Made by a program: the position numbers and the translations under genes. Under the pieces are notes generated by a model. That model did not search any database. It worked only from the letters and a program-made list of their open reading frames with translations, and was not told where the DNA came from. From the NCBI GenBank assembly GCA_003996215.1, contig QJPP01001597.1:248001-312000 (forward strand): a DNA stretch of 64,000 nt, given 5' to 3'. Positions 23,967-33,865 of this stretch are shown here, in pieces. Positions within the stretch are counted from its first letter, which is position 1, and each line of letters starts with the position of its first letter. This DNA is from Jaltomata sinuosa (Eukaryota > Streptophyta > Magnoliopsida > Solanales > Solanaceae).

Positions 23967-24641
23967 AAATGAAAAATGGCGGTGGGCCTAAAGAGCCACA
24001 CACTAGAATTAGGACATGATTAGTTTAATAGTCCTTAATTTTTTATGTTATATGTCTTTAATTGTTAATTAGTTTAATTGTATAATTTGGACCAACTTGG
24101 TAAAACTTAGCTAAATTATCCCCAAACGAAATCAAAATTTATGTTTAAACGTTTTTTTTATGTTAATTACTGTTGTTCTTTAAATGTCAACTCTTTTTTC
24201 CCTATGTATAAAAATGAACTCTTCCATATATTGTCTTTTATAAAATGACTCTTTTGTAACTATCTTCTTTAAAATCACTTCTTTGTAAAAACAAAACGTT
24301 TTCATACAAAAATCAATCTCTTTTCAAATGTTAGTCAACAAGTTAGTTTTTTCAAACAAGCGCGGGAAACCGCGAGTTAGCGGATACTCTTGGTGCCTTA
24401 ACACCCTTCCAAGATTATTAACTTGAACCCTTACCCTTAATCTCTTAATTTTTAAAGTCTTTATCTGTTTTGGATTTTAAAAATTCTTATAAGTTTTTCT
24501 TGGTTTTTACTTTATAAAAACTAAGTGGCGACTCTTACTTTTTATTGAGAACGTTTTGGAACTTTAATTAGATTTTTGAAACAAACTTTTCAATAAACAA
24601 GTCATTTTTTTTCACATCTTTACCCGAAAAGGATCAAAACA

Positions 24642-25222
24642 GAAATGGAAACTCTGCTGGGGATAATTCAACTAGGTTCTAACCATATTATTTGAAACAA
24701 ACTTGTTTGACTAGCTATTTGGAAATTGTAATAATTAGTAACTTTATTACTTTCCTTAATTGTTTACTTTTTCCGCAATTATGAATTGTTCATGGCATTT
24801 TTCGCCTTTCTTTGCAAAGCATTAGAATGCATTAAGGGTAAAAAGGTGATTACGCAAATCTTTGCGGTCGTTCTTGACAAAACACATAATTTTTCGAAAT
24901 AGACGAGTGAAGTAGTTGACCCCCGGTCGGTTAACGGTCACTTGTTGTTTCAAGCTTGGGTTGTCCGCCCGGGTTCCCGGTCAATTTCGAAACCTATTCT
25001 AGAAACTCAGGATAGAGCGAAACTAAATCCCAAAAATAAGCATTATCCTAGGATGTCTTAATATCCAAGGGATATTAAGTCCATTAGTAAACCACCCAAG
25101 CATGTCAACGGGTTTCCGACCCAACGACATAGCATCCAATAACGTGTTGTTTGAAACACGTATGTGTTGTAACCAGACTATTGTCCTGGGGTGGGGCCTA
25201 ACAGGTTGTTCTATTTTGTAGG
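24642..25222 (+). promoter_or_regulatory. Ogre/Tat leader with primer binding site and hairpins
   Basis: TGGAAACTCTGCTGGGG at 24646-24662, four bases after the LTR, is the primer-site candidate; with AAA read as CGA its complement would end in CGCCA as a tRNA does. An Arg tRNA is reported as the Ogre primer. The leader holds a hairpin with a 10-bp stem and 3-nt loop at 25057-25079 (CTTAATATCC/GGATATTAAG) and one with a 7-bp stem at 25142-25161. The sequence TTGTTCTATTTTGTAG just before the ORF1 ATG at 25223 could also be a splice acceptor. Confidence 0.6.
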
Positions 25223-26794
25223 ATGTCAAAATTCCTCAAGTTTGACATGGTAAAAGAGGCGCCTCTCCTCCTCCGAATATGGTGGATAAATCTGGGTCCT
25301 AACCATCAGAAGACAGTCCGCCAGTATATGGGACATTTGTCGTATTTATTAGATATGAAGGCCTGGCCAGAATTGATCGAGGTCTTAACGGGGAATTGGG
25401 ATAACAAGAAAATGGTTTTCCGATTCAGAATGATGGAAATGACCCCAACGATAGAAGAACTCAGGGATTGCCTAGAGACCACGGGTACAACCAATGAAAG
25501 GAGATTAAGGCCTCAACAAGGCATCTTAATACGGAATAAACCCACCCCGACTCAGATTGCAAAGAATCTCCACTTATGGGAGAATCAATGCCTGTGGATA
25601 AGGGGTCCAAGTATCTCCTTTCAAGAACTCTACAACAAATTTTCCACTAGGGAAGGGTTCTTTCAGCACCAAAGCGAATTCTACACGTTTCAAGAGTGGG
25701 ACAAGACCCGAGCCTTGGCGTTCGCTATTGCTCTTTTAGGAATCATGGTACTCTCTAAATGAACAACTCTGCATCAACACCCGGATAATAATGGTGGCCG
25801 ATACCATGTTCCATGGCCTAACAGAAGGAACCACCGTCAGCTATTTTCCTCTAGTACCTGTCATCTTATCTGATATTTATAGAGCTTTGGGGAAAGGCAG
25901 GAACGGTCATCGTTACTTCTAAGGGTGCAACCTACTCCTACAATATTGGATTCTCAAGCATCTAGCCAAAGATAACGGAAGCCAAGAAATCCCCAACCCA
26001 TATGGAATTGATAACTTTGCAGTGTTGGCAGTAGTGCTTAGGGATAGAGGCACCGAAAACAGGACCAAGATAGGATGGGCCCAAGCTTTTTGTGAGCTTG
26101 GAGAAGATAATGTGCAGATGATGTTCGATGATTTTTACTTGAAGGAAGTAATTGTGAAATGTCATGATCTACCTTTCCTCCCTCTCCCGGGAATTCGCGG
26201 GATCCAACCTTATGCTCCACAAAGGGTTCTTACACAATTTGGAAGGGTTCAAATCAAGCCAGCGTCATTCACATGGGTTGATATGTCATCGACTATGAGG
26301 AACATGAAAAAGTCCCGAAAGCTTTGAGGATCCGGCACAACTGGAAGACACTTGAGAAAATGGGTCTAGAGACTTTGGCCCCAAATAGGTTTGATCCTAG
26401 GTATGTGGACGGCTATAAGCAGTGGTTGAAGGTAGACGTTGCACAAGTATCTATATCAGAACCACAGGTTGACTCCATACCCAATCTCCATCTCCAATTA
26501 CTGAATCTCCAAGAGAAAGTGGCTAGAAGCGAGAAAGAATTTCTTATGAAAAAAGAAGAAGATTGATGCACTATAGCAGGGTTGACTCAGGAACTCGAAG
26601 ATATGAGAATGGGAATAGCCCAGCTTGATTCAAAAATTACCAGGAAAGCGTTAGAGGACGGGGCATTACCTATGCATGAACAAGTGGTAAAACTCCAGAG
26701 CGATATGTGGTTGAGCCAATTCGAGTTTAGGAGCATTAACGGAGCATCCAAGAGGAGCAAGACCGAGGAAGGACCTTCCACATCATATCTTTAG
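25223..26794 (+). pseudogene. Ogre/Tat ORF1 (extra ORF upstream of gag), broken
   Basis: ORF1 starts MSKFLKFDMVKEAPLLLRIW and runs 179 residues to 25762. It continues in other frames: FHGLTEGTTVSYFPLVP near 25810, the GCNLLLQYWILKHL block near 25925, a 101-residue segment 26022-26327 with GIRGIQPYAPQRVLTQFG, then 26324-26566 (VDGYKQWLKVDV) and a charged coiled-coil-like tail to 26794 (KTEEGPSTSYL). These blocks fit the plant domain of Ogre/Tat ORF1 proteins (DUF7745-like, recalled, not searched). The full protein would be about 520 residues. At least three frameshifts or stops break it. Its function is unknown even in intact elements. The ATG is the first after the leader and is followed directly by the conserved start. 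Confidence 0.75.
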
Positions 26795-27322
26795 TATCTT
26801 TGCCCCTGCGTGGGTTTTTATTTCCATGTATGTCTTTACTTTACCTAAATTCGCCCCTGCGTGGGTGTGACTTTTGTGCAAATATCCTTTTCCCTAAAAT
26901 GTATCCCCTTTTTGGCTAGCATTTGTATCCTATTAAAAAGGGAAGTTTTCCTTATATATACATGCTATTTTTGGGGCAATAGAATAGTTCAAATTCATCA
27001 CATACATCTTTCAAACTCGCTAGGCCTAACCTTGGCATAAAAAGGTCACCCAGTTAGGACGCGATATTACTATGATATTAGCATGATATTATTGTGATAT
27101 AAATTATTTTATGTGCTATATGTGTTGCTTGAATCAAGGAAAAATTAGTTCACTCCATGCCAAAATTTTCTAGAACACCGTAGGCAAAATATAAGCCCAC
27201 TATGTAAAGTCCGACCAAAATACTCCAAGTCTTCCAAGTTTCTCCGAAAAACCTAAAGCCTTCTAAAAACTTCCTAAAAAATCTTCGTTCTTTCAGGAAA
27301 GGTTGAAATAGAGGCCGTGACT
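26795..27322 (+). other. Spacer between ORF1 and ORF2
   Basis: No coding frame is supported. CCCCTGCGTGGGT occurs twice (about 26803-26817 and 26852-26866) in similar settings. The rest is AT-rich with GATATTA repeats near 27063-27105. Confidence 0.6.
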
Positions 27323-28326
27323 ATGCGAGAGAGAATGCTAAGGATCCGAGAGTAAATGGAGGAGTATCAGAGAAAACATGAGAGAGTCGATCAACTCATG
27401 GAAATTGCCTTATCTCGGTCCAAGGAGGTGGAAGAGCAGACCGCCAAGGCTAAAGAGAGGATTGTTGCGATTGACCAAATACTGGGAAAAACCAAGACTA
27501 AGACCGAACCAGACTTTGACCTAGAACTCAAAGAATTGCACCTGAAGTTTGAGGATGTCACTAGAAGATTGGAACAAGTCAACAAAGGGAAGGAAAGAGT
27601 AACTAAAGAACCCGAAGACAATGAGCAAGTAACCATAGAGATCACTACTGAAAGGGCCCGACTCTTTGACACGAGAGTCTTCCACTGGACCAAGGTCAAG
27701 GGTGATGCTATCTGGCCTTCTAGATTCAGTCTAGGAGGGAAGCCCATCACCCTCAAAGTTCACTTCCGTGAATATACCAAAAATCCGAAGGTGATTCTTT
27801 GTTAAGAAATTTACGAGACCCTGAAAGCTATGGGGGTCCTGCATCCTGACCAGTCTGAGGGATACGTGTGTCAACCTCACAATGAGCACAAAGAATGCGC
27901 CTATCATCCATGTCACATAGGACACACTACCAATGAATGCAATGCACTAAGAGCCCAGATTTACCACATGATCACTAGCGGCTAGATAAGCCATCTATGG
28001 GCCCCCCGAACCATCCTTGCTTGTGACTAAGTTGGCTATGGCATGCCCATCACTGAGAAAATGATGATTCATCGCTATGATTTCACCATCTTCTAGGACA
28101 CTTACTATGAAACCTATACTAAGCTGGTCCAAATCGGGATCCTGGATCCCGTGGAAAGGACACCGGTGAAGATGCCCAGGGCTTGGCGTCAGGGGAAAGA
28201 AGTTTGCCTCTACCACAAAGGGGTCGGAGGCCATGATATCGAGACTTGTCGCCACTTTCGGTTCGATTTGGAATACCTCATTGACATGGGAAAAATCAAG
28301 CTGGAGTTTCCCCCTTATCATCCTTG
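27323..28326 (+). pseudogene. Extra Ogre/Tat ORF2 with two nucleocapsid-like modules
   Basis: A frame from the ATG at 27323 passes a stop at 27353 into a 149-residue segment (27356-27805). That segment is a strongly charged heptad-like coil (KERIVAIDQILGK), then RARLFDTRVFHWTKV. Past the stop the same frame gives CAYHPCHIGHTTNEC (about 27879-27923) and then, after three further stops, CLYHKGVGGHDIETC (about 28206-28250), each followed by an L-x6-I/L-x-x-M/L-I-type helix. Both fit C-X2-H-X5-H-X4-C, the knuckle used in Tat-type gag, and match gag's own knuckle at 30739-30783. ORF2 therefore looks like a coiled coil fused to two duplicated gag nucleocapsid modules. It lies between ORF1 and gag, with 0.5-0.6 kb spacers on each side. 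I do not know this arrangement from standard Ogre descriptions. Five in-frame stops make it non-functional here. Confidence 0.6.
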
Positions 28327-28973
28327 AAGAAAAATCGAGAAGAGCCTAGAAGATCCCATCATCCAGAGCTGAAAGTAGCAGAAGTAGCAGAGTTTTATCT
28401 TTCAGTTTCTTTATTTTTAGTTTTGATGTCGTGTTTTACTTTCCCTTTGTATTTAGAATAGTGTATGAAATGAAATGAGACAACTTATCTATCACAAGTT
28501 CGAACTACATAGGGCCTGAATTCTCAAGAATGAGATATGTAGGCAGCCTTCAAGGCCCAGCCCATATCTTAAAGAAATTTTCATTTCTCCACATCGACGA
28601 AGAAGACAAAGAGTTCGGGAGAACAATAGGCAGAGATGTTACAAAATCAACAAAATCAACCTTTCCTGACAAAACCTACTTATCCCAAATCAACGGACAA
28701 AATCCTATCCTTTGAAACAATTGAGTCAAAACCGCCCGTGGACCAATTTGCCTTGACTAAGAGAAACTTTTATGTGTTTAAAGCAATTCCTATGTGTTTA
28801 TTCCTTGTGATATATCTTGTATTATTCGTCACTAATGAAACCTAACATAGTGGACTTTGAGTTATTTTTCATCTTAACAGATAAAAGGAATAGGTTTGTA
28901 TTAACAAAAACTGGCTGAACACTCTTACTTCACTCGCTCAAAAGAAAACTTAAATCCATCCTCTGACCCTCGC
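28327..28973 (+). other. Spacer between ORF2 and gag, with a copy of the GATACGTAGG-type unit
   Basis: 28501-28550 carries CGAACTAC...CCTGAATTCTCAAGAATGAG...GTAGGC, the same unit that recurs in the 3' region at 33216-33470 and 37352-37590. No protein is supported in this spacer. Confidence 0.7.
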
Positions 28974-31242
28974 TTGTCTGAAGAAAGAATGACTGATAGT
29001 GAGGAAGAAAATGCCTTGGCTATAAGGGACAGCATCATCGCTGAACATAATGAAATGATCGCAGAGCTTGCGAAGAAATTAGAAAAGATGCAGGAAGAAG
29101 TGCAAAATGCAAAAGACATGGCTAGCTTGGCAATCGCCGCCAATACTCCTGCTTTGGGCGACTCTCAGCCCCCTCCTCAAAACCCTCCACTCAATTCTCC
29201 GCAAATCGGAAATCAACCAAAAGACATCCCCTCCTCTTCCATTCCCAGGCCTTCAAACGAACCTGTCCACAATAACCCCTCCCTCGTCAGGTCCCTATAC
29301 CAGACCCATACTCCCCCTGTTCAACATACTAACCAAAATAACAATACAGGTCCCTATCTCCCGCAAAACCCTTCAAACCTCCAGAACACTCCACAAAACA
29401 CCTACAACTCTCAAAATAACCATCATAATGTCACCAACGCCGTTAACCCACATAGCTTTACCCCCACGTACCCAAATACTGCTACACACATCTAGCCCCC
29501 ACCCGTGCAGAACCTATCCCCCGCTTTTCATACCATAACAGAACCATACCCCATCCTCCAGAAGAATCCTGAGTTAGATCATTATAAAGAGAAAGAAAGA
29601 GAGTTTTAGGCCACAGATATGAAATGTGACCACGATATGGCACAAATAAGGGAGGAAATGGCCCAGATTCGAGAGTTGCAGAGTTTGCCTTATGAAAAAG
29701 GCTACGATTATGATGATTTCTGCATTCACCCTAAGATGAACTTACCAGAAGGATTCAATATGAAATCTTCAAAGGTGTTGGGAGTCCTAAAGCCCATCTA
29801 AGGAGTTACTATGATCAAATGGTCGACGCCTGAAGAAACGACGCCCTGCTAATTAGACTCTTCAGCCAAAGTCTGAATGGAGAAGCATTGGAATGGTTTG
29901 CCTCCCAAGAATTGAAAAAGAGGTCCAAGTGGAGCAATCTTGCCTGAGACTTTGCCCAGATATTTGCATACAACGTAGAAGTCATCCTGGATCGATATTC
30001 CCTGGGACACATCAGGCAAAATTCAAATGAAGATTTCAGAGATTATGCTTATCGGTTGAGAAAAGAGGTCGTGAGAGTCTGGCCTCCTATGACCGAAGAA
30101 GAAATAAGTACGCTGTTTATGTGCGCTTAGGAGTCGAAAGTTTATGACAAGATGATATCAGCGGTAAAGGCCCAGTTCACCAACTTAGTCAAAATTGGAG
30201 AGATTGTGGAAGAAGGTCTCCGCAGTGGAAAGATCGCCAAGACCCCAGTTTATTCAGGACCCCCCAAGAAAAAGAGAGAGGAGGTATCTTTGGTGTCTTT
30301 CAATCCTAGTCCAAAACCACATAAACCCTTTAGAGCTGGGTACAAAAAGCCACTTGTTCCAAAAAACACTCCTCCAGTTCCAAAAACCCTCAACCTATCT
30401 TCTATACGCAGCCAGTCTACCAAGCTCCAATGACAAATATGAAGCCCACATACCAAACTCCAATGCCAAATATGCAACTCACCTACCAAACTCCTCCCCA
30501 GAATTTTCCAGTGTACCAAAGGGCTCCCGAAAATCAGAACAACCACCGGGTTCCTCCTCCTTCTAACCCCAGTCTCCCTCGACCAAATTTGGAAAAAAAA
30601 GTTCCTCAAACTTTCACTCAATTGGCCGAAACCCGAACTCAGTTGTATGAAAGACTAAAAACCGCCGAATTAGTTCAGCCCATTCAGCATAAACCAGGCA
30701 ACGTCAACTCTCCTTTCTACAAAGCTGATCGATATTGTGCGTATCACTCGGGAGGCACAGGGCATATTACAGAGGATTATATCAATCTGAAACACAAGAT
30801 TCAAGATTTGATCGATCAGAAGGTAGTCACCTTACAGACAACACCGCCAAATATTAATAACAACCCACTTCCGAATCACAGAAGAGCCACTGTAAACATG
30901 ATCGAAATAGAGGAAGCATGGTTCGCAAGTAATTCCATAATACCAGCGATCCCCAAAAATCCTGAAGAACTAGAAAGGTCTGTAGATTCTTTGAGCATCG
31001 CTGATAAGCCGCAATTTGTTGTGTTGGTGCCAGCTGAAAAAGAGTTCATAATTAAAGCTGTCGTGACTCATGGTATGACAAGATCTGGGAGATGTTATGT
31101 CCCCGATAATCTGGCAGATGATGCTTATAAGAAGAGTCTGCAGAAAAGGCTAATCACTGAAGTCAAAGCAGAAGAATTTTGGAGGAGGATGCAACCCAAA
31201 GAGTATTCGATCGTGAAGCATTTGGAAAAGACCCCAGCTTAG
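28974..31242 (+). pseudogene. Ogre/Tat gag, broken
   Basis: The first 173 residues (28974-29495) run from MSEERMTDSEEENALAIRDS through a coil to a Pro/Gln/Asn-rich linker. The frame resumes at 29619 with Y-D-Y-D-D-F-C-I-H-P-K and PEGFNMKSSK. A frameshift near 29800 leads to the capsid core at about 29800-30180: SQSLNGEALEWFASQ, R-Y-S-L-G-H-I-R-Q and EDFRDYAYRLR are the classic Retrotrans_gag blocks. Another Pro-rich linker (30300-30620) follows. The nucleocapsid unit CAYHSGGTGHITEDY (30739-30783) has its last Cys changed to Tyr. The frame ends with KTPA and a stop at 31240 where the family usually has Gln. Gag would build the virus-like particle and bind RNA. Stops near 29831 and 29945 and at least three frame changes break it. 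Confidence 0.8.
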
Positions 31243-31250
31243 ATTTATAA

Positions 31251-32329
31251 TTGGGCTTTGTTGATGAGTTCCCAATACCACAGACAGGCGTACTCAAGGT
31301 TCTAAATGAAGCTTATGTGCCCACGGGTACCAGTGTAGCAAATTTGACTGCCATGGCAAGCCAAGTCCTGGGAAGCCGCCGCATCTATTTTGGTGAAGAT
31401 GAGTTGCCTTTTGAAGGCGTGATGCACAACAAGGCTCTACATATCACTATTCAGAGTCAAGAAAAGGTCGTGAATAGGGTACTGATCAATGACGGATCAG
31501 GATTGAACATCTTTCCATTGTCTACACTGACCCAATTGGAATACGATTTAGGGAAGATTCGTCAAAGCAGGATCAATGTGAGAGCCTTTGATGGAGGACA
31601 GAGAGATACCCTTGGAGAAGTCAACTTATACATCCAGATGGGACCCGCTGAATTTTGGACAGAGTTCCAGGTCATGGATATTACCACTAGTTACAATTTG
31701 ATTTTGGGGCAGCCATGGATTCATGAAGCCGGGGCTGTGCCATCTACCCTACACCAGATGCTAAAATTTGTTTGAAAAGGGAAGGAAGTAGTGATTCATG
31801 GAGAGGGAAGCCACCTAAGTCGCCCAAATGGCTGTGTCCCCATAATCGAAGAGGTCCCAAGAGGGAGTGACTTCTACATGGTGGAAATTGTGAATGCCAC
31901 AGAAGAGGACCTGGCTCCTCAAACTCCCATGCCACCCATTTACAAGATGCTTGCGACCACAATGCTGAGGTGTGGTTATGAACCAGGCTCGGGGCTAGGA
32001 AGGAACTCTGATGGTCAGATCGAACCTTTGAGTATCCCTGGACAGTTGAGCAAGCACGGATTGGGGTATGTGATCCAAGAAGGTGAAGCCAGCAACAAAG
32101 AAAAGAAGAGGTCAGGACTGCCCAAGCCTCTTCCTCATTTGTATCAATCATTCCCAGTGCATGTCAGTCCTCCAAGTGATGGGTTAGTGGATGGAATAGG
32201 GGATCTGTTTGAGGAGTGTGATGCTATCGCGGAAGAAGCTCCCAAAACAACCACAATCAGGAATATCTAGCTCGATGAAAAGCTCCAGAATTGGGTCGCA
32301 ACTCCCCTCGTGACTCTTCACTCGGCTGG
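31251..32329 (+). pseudogene. Ogre/Tat aspartic protease and G-patch region (exon 1 of pol)
   Basis: One frame runs from 31251 to the splice donor with two stops (31773 and 32268). The protease core has VVNRVLINDGSGLNIFPLS; the catalytic Asp is at 31491 in N-D-G-S-G, a variant of D-S/T-G seen in this lineage. TSYNLILGQPWIHEAGAVPS is the second conserved block. After the stop at 31773 comes GEGSHL and then a G-patch-like stretch (about 31965-32070) with CGYEPGSGLGRNSDG and KHGLGY, a Gly-rich RNA-binding motif found after protease in some Tat elements. The frame then reads to CACTCGGCTGG at 32329, where an intron begins. The copy at 62133 has GAG where this copy has the 32268 TAG, so that stop is private. 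The protease would process the polyprotein. Confidence 0.82.
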
Positions 32330-32583
32330 GTAGATAAAGACCCTGCTTTATGAAAAATTGGTGATGGTTCGGATGAGGCTCTGCGACCCACCCTTTATGT
32401 TTTCCATTTCCTCATACTATTTTATCGCTTTCCAAAAGGCACAAACTCATAATTCATGCGGGTTCTACCATAGTTGCAAATATTTTGGATTTCAAAGAAA
32501 GCCTCTCTTATTGAAAAAACATTTTACCATTCAAGATTATTTATTTACTTGTTGTTATCTAACTTGTTTTGTTTTGGTTTCAG
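32330..32583 (+). other. Spliceosomal-type intron between protease and RT
   Basis: The donor GG|GTAGAT at 32330 and acceptor GGTTTCAG|T at 32583 bound 254 bp with a pyrimidine-rich 3' end. Splicing joins CTG-G to T-AAC, keeping the frame (H-S-A-G-N-N-K-L-K-P). Unspliced reading hits TAG at once. An intron at this place is a known feature of Ogre elements. The copy at 62311-62563 keeps both splice sites with about eight differences elsewhere. Confidence 0.8.
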
Positions 32584-32934
32584 TAACAATAAGCTAAAAC
32601 CTGCCACTGTCATGTCGTGTCAAAAGCTTAACGAACAAACCGAGGTAGATAATGACGATTTCGAGGAGTACACTGAAGAAGTCATGGTCCTTGAACAAAC
32701 AACTGAGAAGTCTAAAAACTTTAAAAACCATAAAAGGCCCCACCTGAAAGAGTTTAAGGTGGTCAATCTGGGAGACAGCGGTCAAGTTGAAGAAATCAGT
32801 ATCGGTATTCATTTGTCAAAAGCACAAAAGAAAGAACTTATCAGTCTGCTCAGGTTATACATCGACATCTTTGATTGGTCCTACAATAATAGGACGATAA
32901 TGAGCACAAACATCATCTCCTAAAGTTTATTGGT
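32584..32934 (+). pseudogene. Pol exon 2: N-terminal RT leader only
   Basis: The frame continues from the intron as NNKLKPATVMSCQKL, an acidic stretch, then FKVVNLGDSGQVEEISIG, SKAQKKELISLL and YIDIFDWSYNN. This is the usual segment before the RT palm in Tat/Ogre pol (F-A-W-S-Y-x-D-M-P-G type, from memory). It stops at 32921 (TAA; the copy at 62564 has AAA and stays open to 62934). None of the palm motifs (L-P-F-G-L, Y-x-D-D) follow. Instead the sequence jumps to the extreme C-terminus of integrase at about 32940. Confidence 0.75.
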
Positions 32935-32939
32935 CAATA

Positions 32940-33111
32940 AAGAAAATGGACAGTGAATCTTTCCCTCTCACGAGATGAAGGAAAACTTTCACCAAATTGG
33001 CAAGGACTCTACAATCATCCAAAAAGTGCTATCCGAAGGAGCTTTGATTTTTCTTAGAGAGATGATCAAGCCTATATCAATTCCAATGATGCAAAGGGAT
33101 ACTACGTCTGA
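32940..33111 (+). pseudogene. Pol 3' remnant (integrase C-terminus)
   Basis: In one frame ENFHQIGKDSTIIQKVLSEG and A-L-I-F, then in the next frame D-D-Q-A-Y-I-N-S-N-D-A-K-G-Y-Y-V and a stop at 33109-33111. This resembles the end of Tat integrase (N-W-E-G-P-Y-V-I-K-K...G-G-A-L-I-L...N-S-D-A-V-K-K-Y-Y, from memory). It sits within about 50 bp of the RT leader, so some 2.5-3 kb (RT palm, RNase H, integrase core) is missing. The same fusion exists at 62935-63091. Confidence 0.65.
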
Positions 33112-33215
33112 AGACGGTTTCTTTTTCATCTATTTTCTTTCCCTGTAATCGCATTTCCTAATTGTAATCGTTTCTACGCTTAGTAAAAGCTTAAATATCC
33201 CCTATCCTCTATGTA

Positions 33216-33470
33216 CGAACTACGTTTGACCTTAATTCTCAAGAGTGAGATACGTAGGTGGACTGTTCCAACTTCGGTCAACCCCTTAGGAAAATCTATC
33301 TTTCTTCTTCTTATCCTGAACTATGTTTGACCTGAATTCTCAAGAATGAGATACGTAGGCGGCATGTGTCGGCCTCGATCACCCCTTTAGTTATTTCCAT
33401 CATTCTCCCACTTCGAGTATGGGAACTACATTTGACCTCATTCCTGCCTCAACTGGATACGTAGGCGCCA
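33216..33470 (+). repeat. Three copies of a ~48-bp GAACTAC...GATACGTAGGC unit
   Basis: Copies at 33216-33262, 33318-33363 and 33422-33470. Core: GAACTACGTTTGACC, then TGAATTCTCAAGA (with the small palindrome TTCTCAAGAA), then ATGAGATACGTAGGCGG. The third copy has a different middle. More copies are at 28501-28550, 37352-37402 and 37535-37590, and in the second Ogre copy at about 63197-63450. They lie in non-coding spacers only. Confidence 0.85.
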
Positions 33471-33485
33471 TAACGGTTTGGTCAT

Positions 33486-33865
33486 ATCACCCCAGGAAAT
33501 GGAAACTGGGGTAGAATTTTTGAGAAAGGAATCTCAAAATATTCAGAAGATGAAGGTTGTTGTCAACGAAACAAGGGAATTCTTGTAGATACAAAAATGC
33601 CATAAACGTTCAGCCGTATCGCCAAGGAAATGGAAACGGGGGTAGAATTTTCGAGAAAGGAATCTCGAAAATTTAGAAAATAAAGAGTATTAGAATCCAA
33701 AGAAATCCTCAGCAAGAATACAGAGTATGCCGAAGAGCAACCAAAGCAAATACCGAGAAAGAATCTCGCGATCCCAACAGAGTCTCAAGTCTCTTGCCCG
33801 AAGAAATAAAATCCGCTATGAAACCGTTAAATAGGGCAAAAATTTTGAGAAGGATCTCAAAATTT
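33486..33865 (+). repeat. Array of TTGAGA/TCTCAA hairpins, 3' region
   Basis: A ~56-bp sequence (GGAAATGGAAACKGGGGTAG and a hairpin) occurs at 33492-33540 and 33616-33674. Hairpins: 33518-33539 (8-bp stem, AAGGAA loop), 33646-33673 (11-bp stem AATTTTCGAGA, AAGGAA loop), 33754-33768 (5 bp) and 33840-33865 (11-bp stem AAATTTTGAGA, AGGA loop). Longer-looped versions occur near 36721-36750 and 36870-36928. The second element copy has matching hairpins at 63499-63521, 63627-63654 and 63821-63846. Confidence 0.85.

Larger units (their letters stand above)
20458..24641 (+). repeat. Ogre/Tat 5' LTR
   Basis: This 4184 bp LTR runs TGTTGACA...AAAACA. It contains a pyrimidine-rich stretch (21120-21180), a 13-bp-arm hairpin at 21255-21285 and a long AT-rich middle (21850-23650). 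A cluster of six short inverted repeats lies at 23699-23966. It is collinear with the split 3' LTR, except that the segment 21399-21977 has no counterpart there. Open frames such as 21324-21644 are not preserved in the other LTR and are not supported. Confidence 0.92.
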
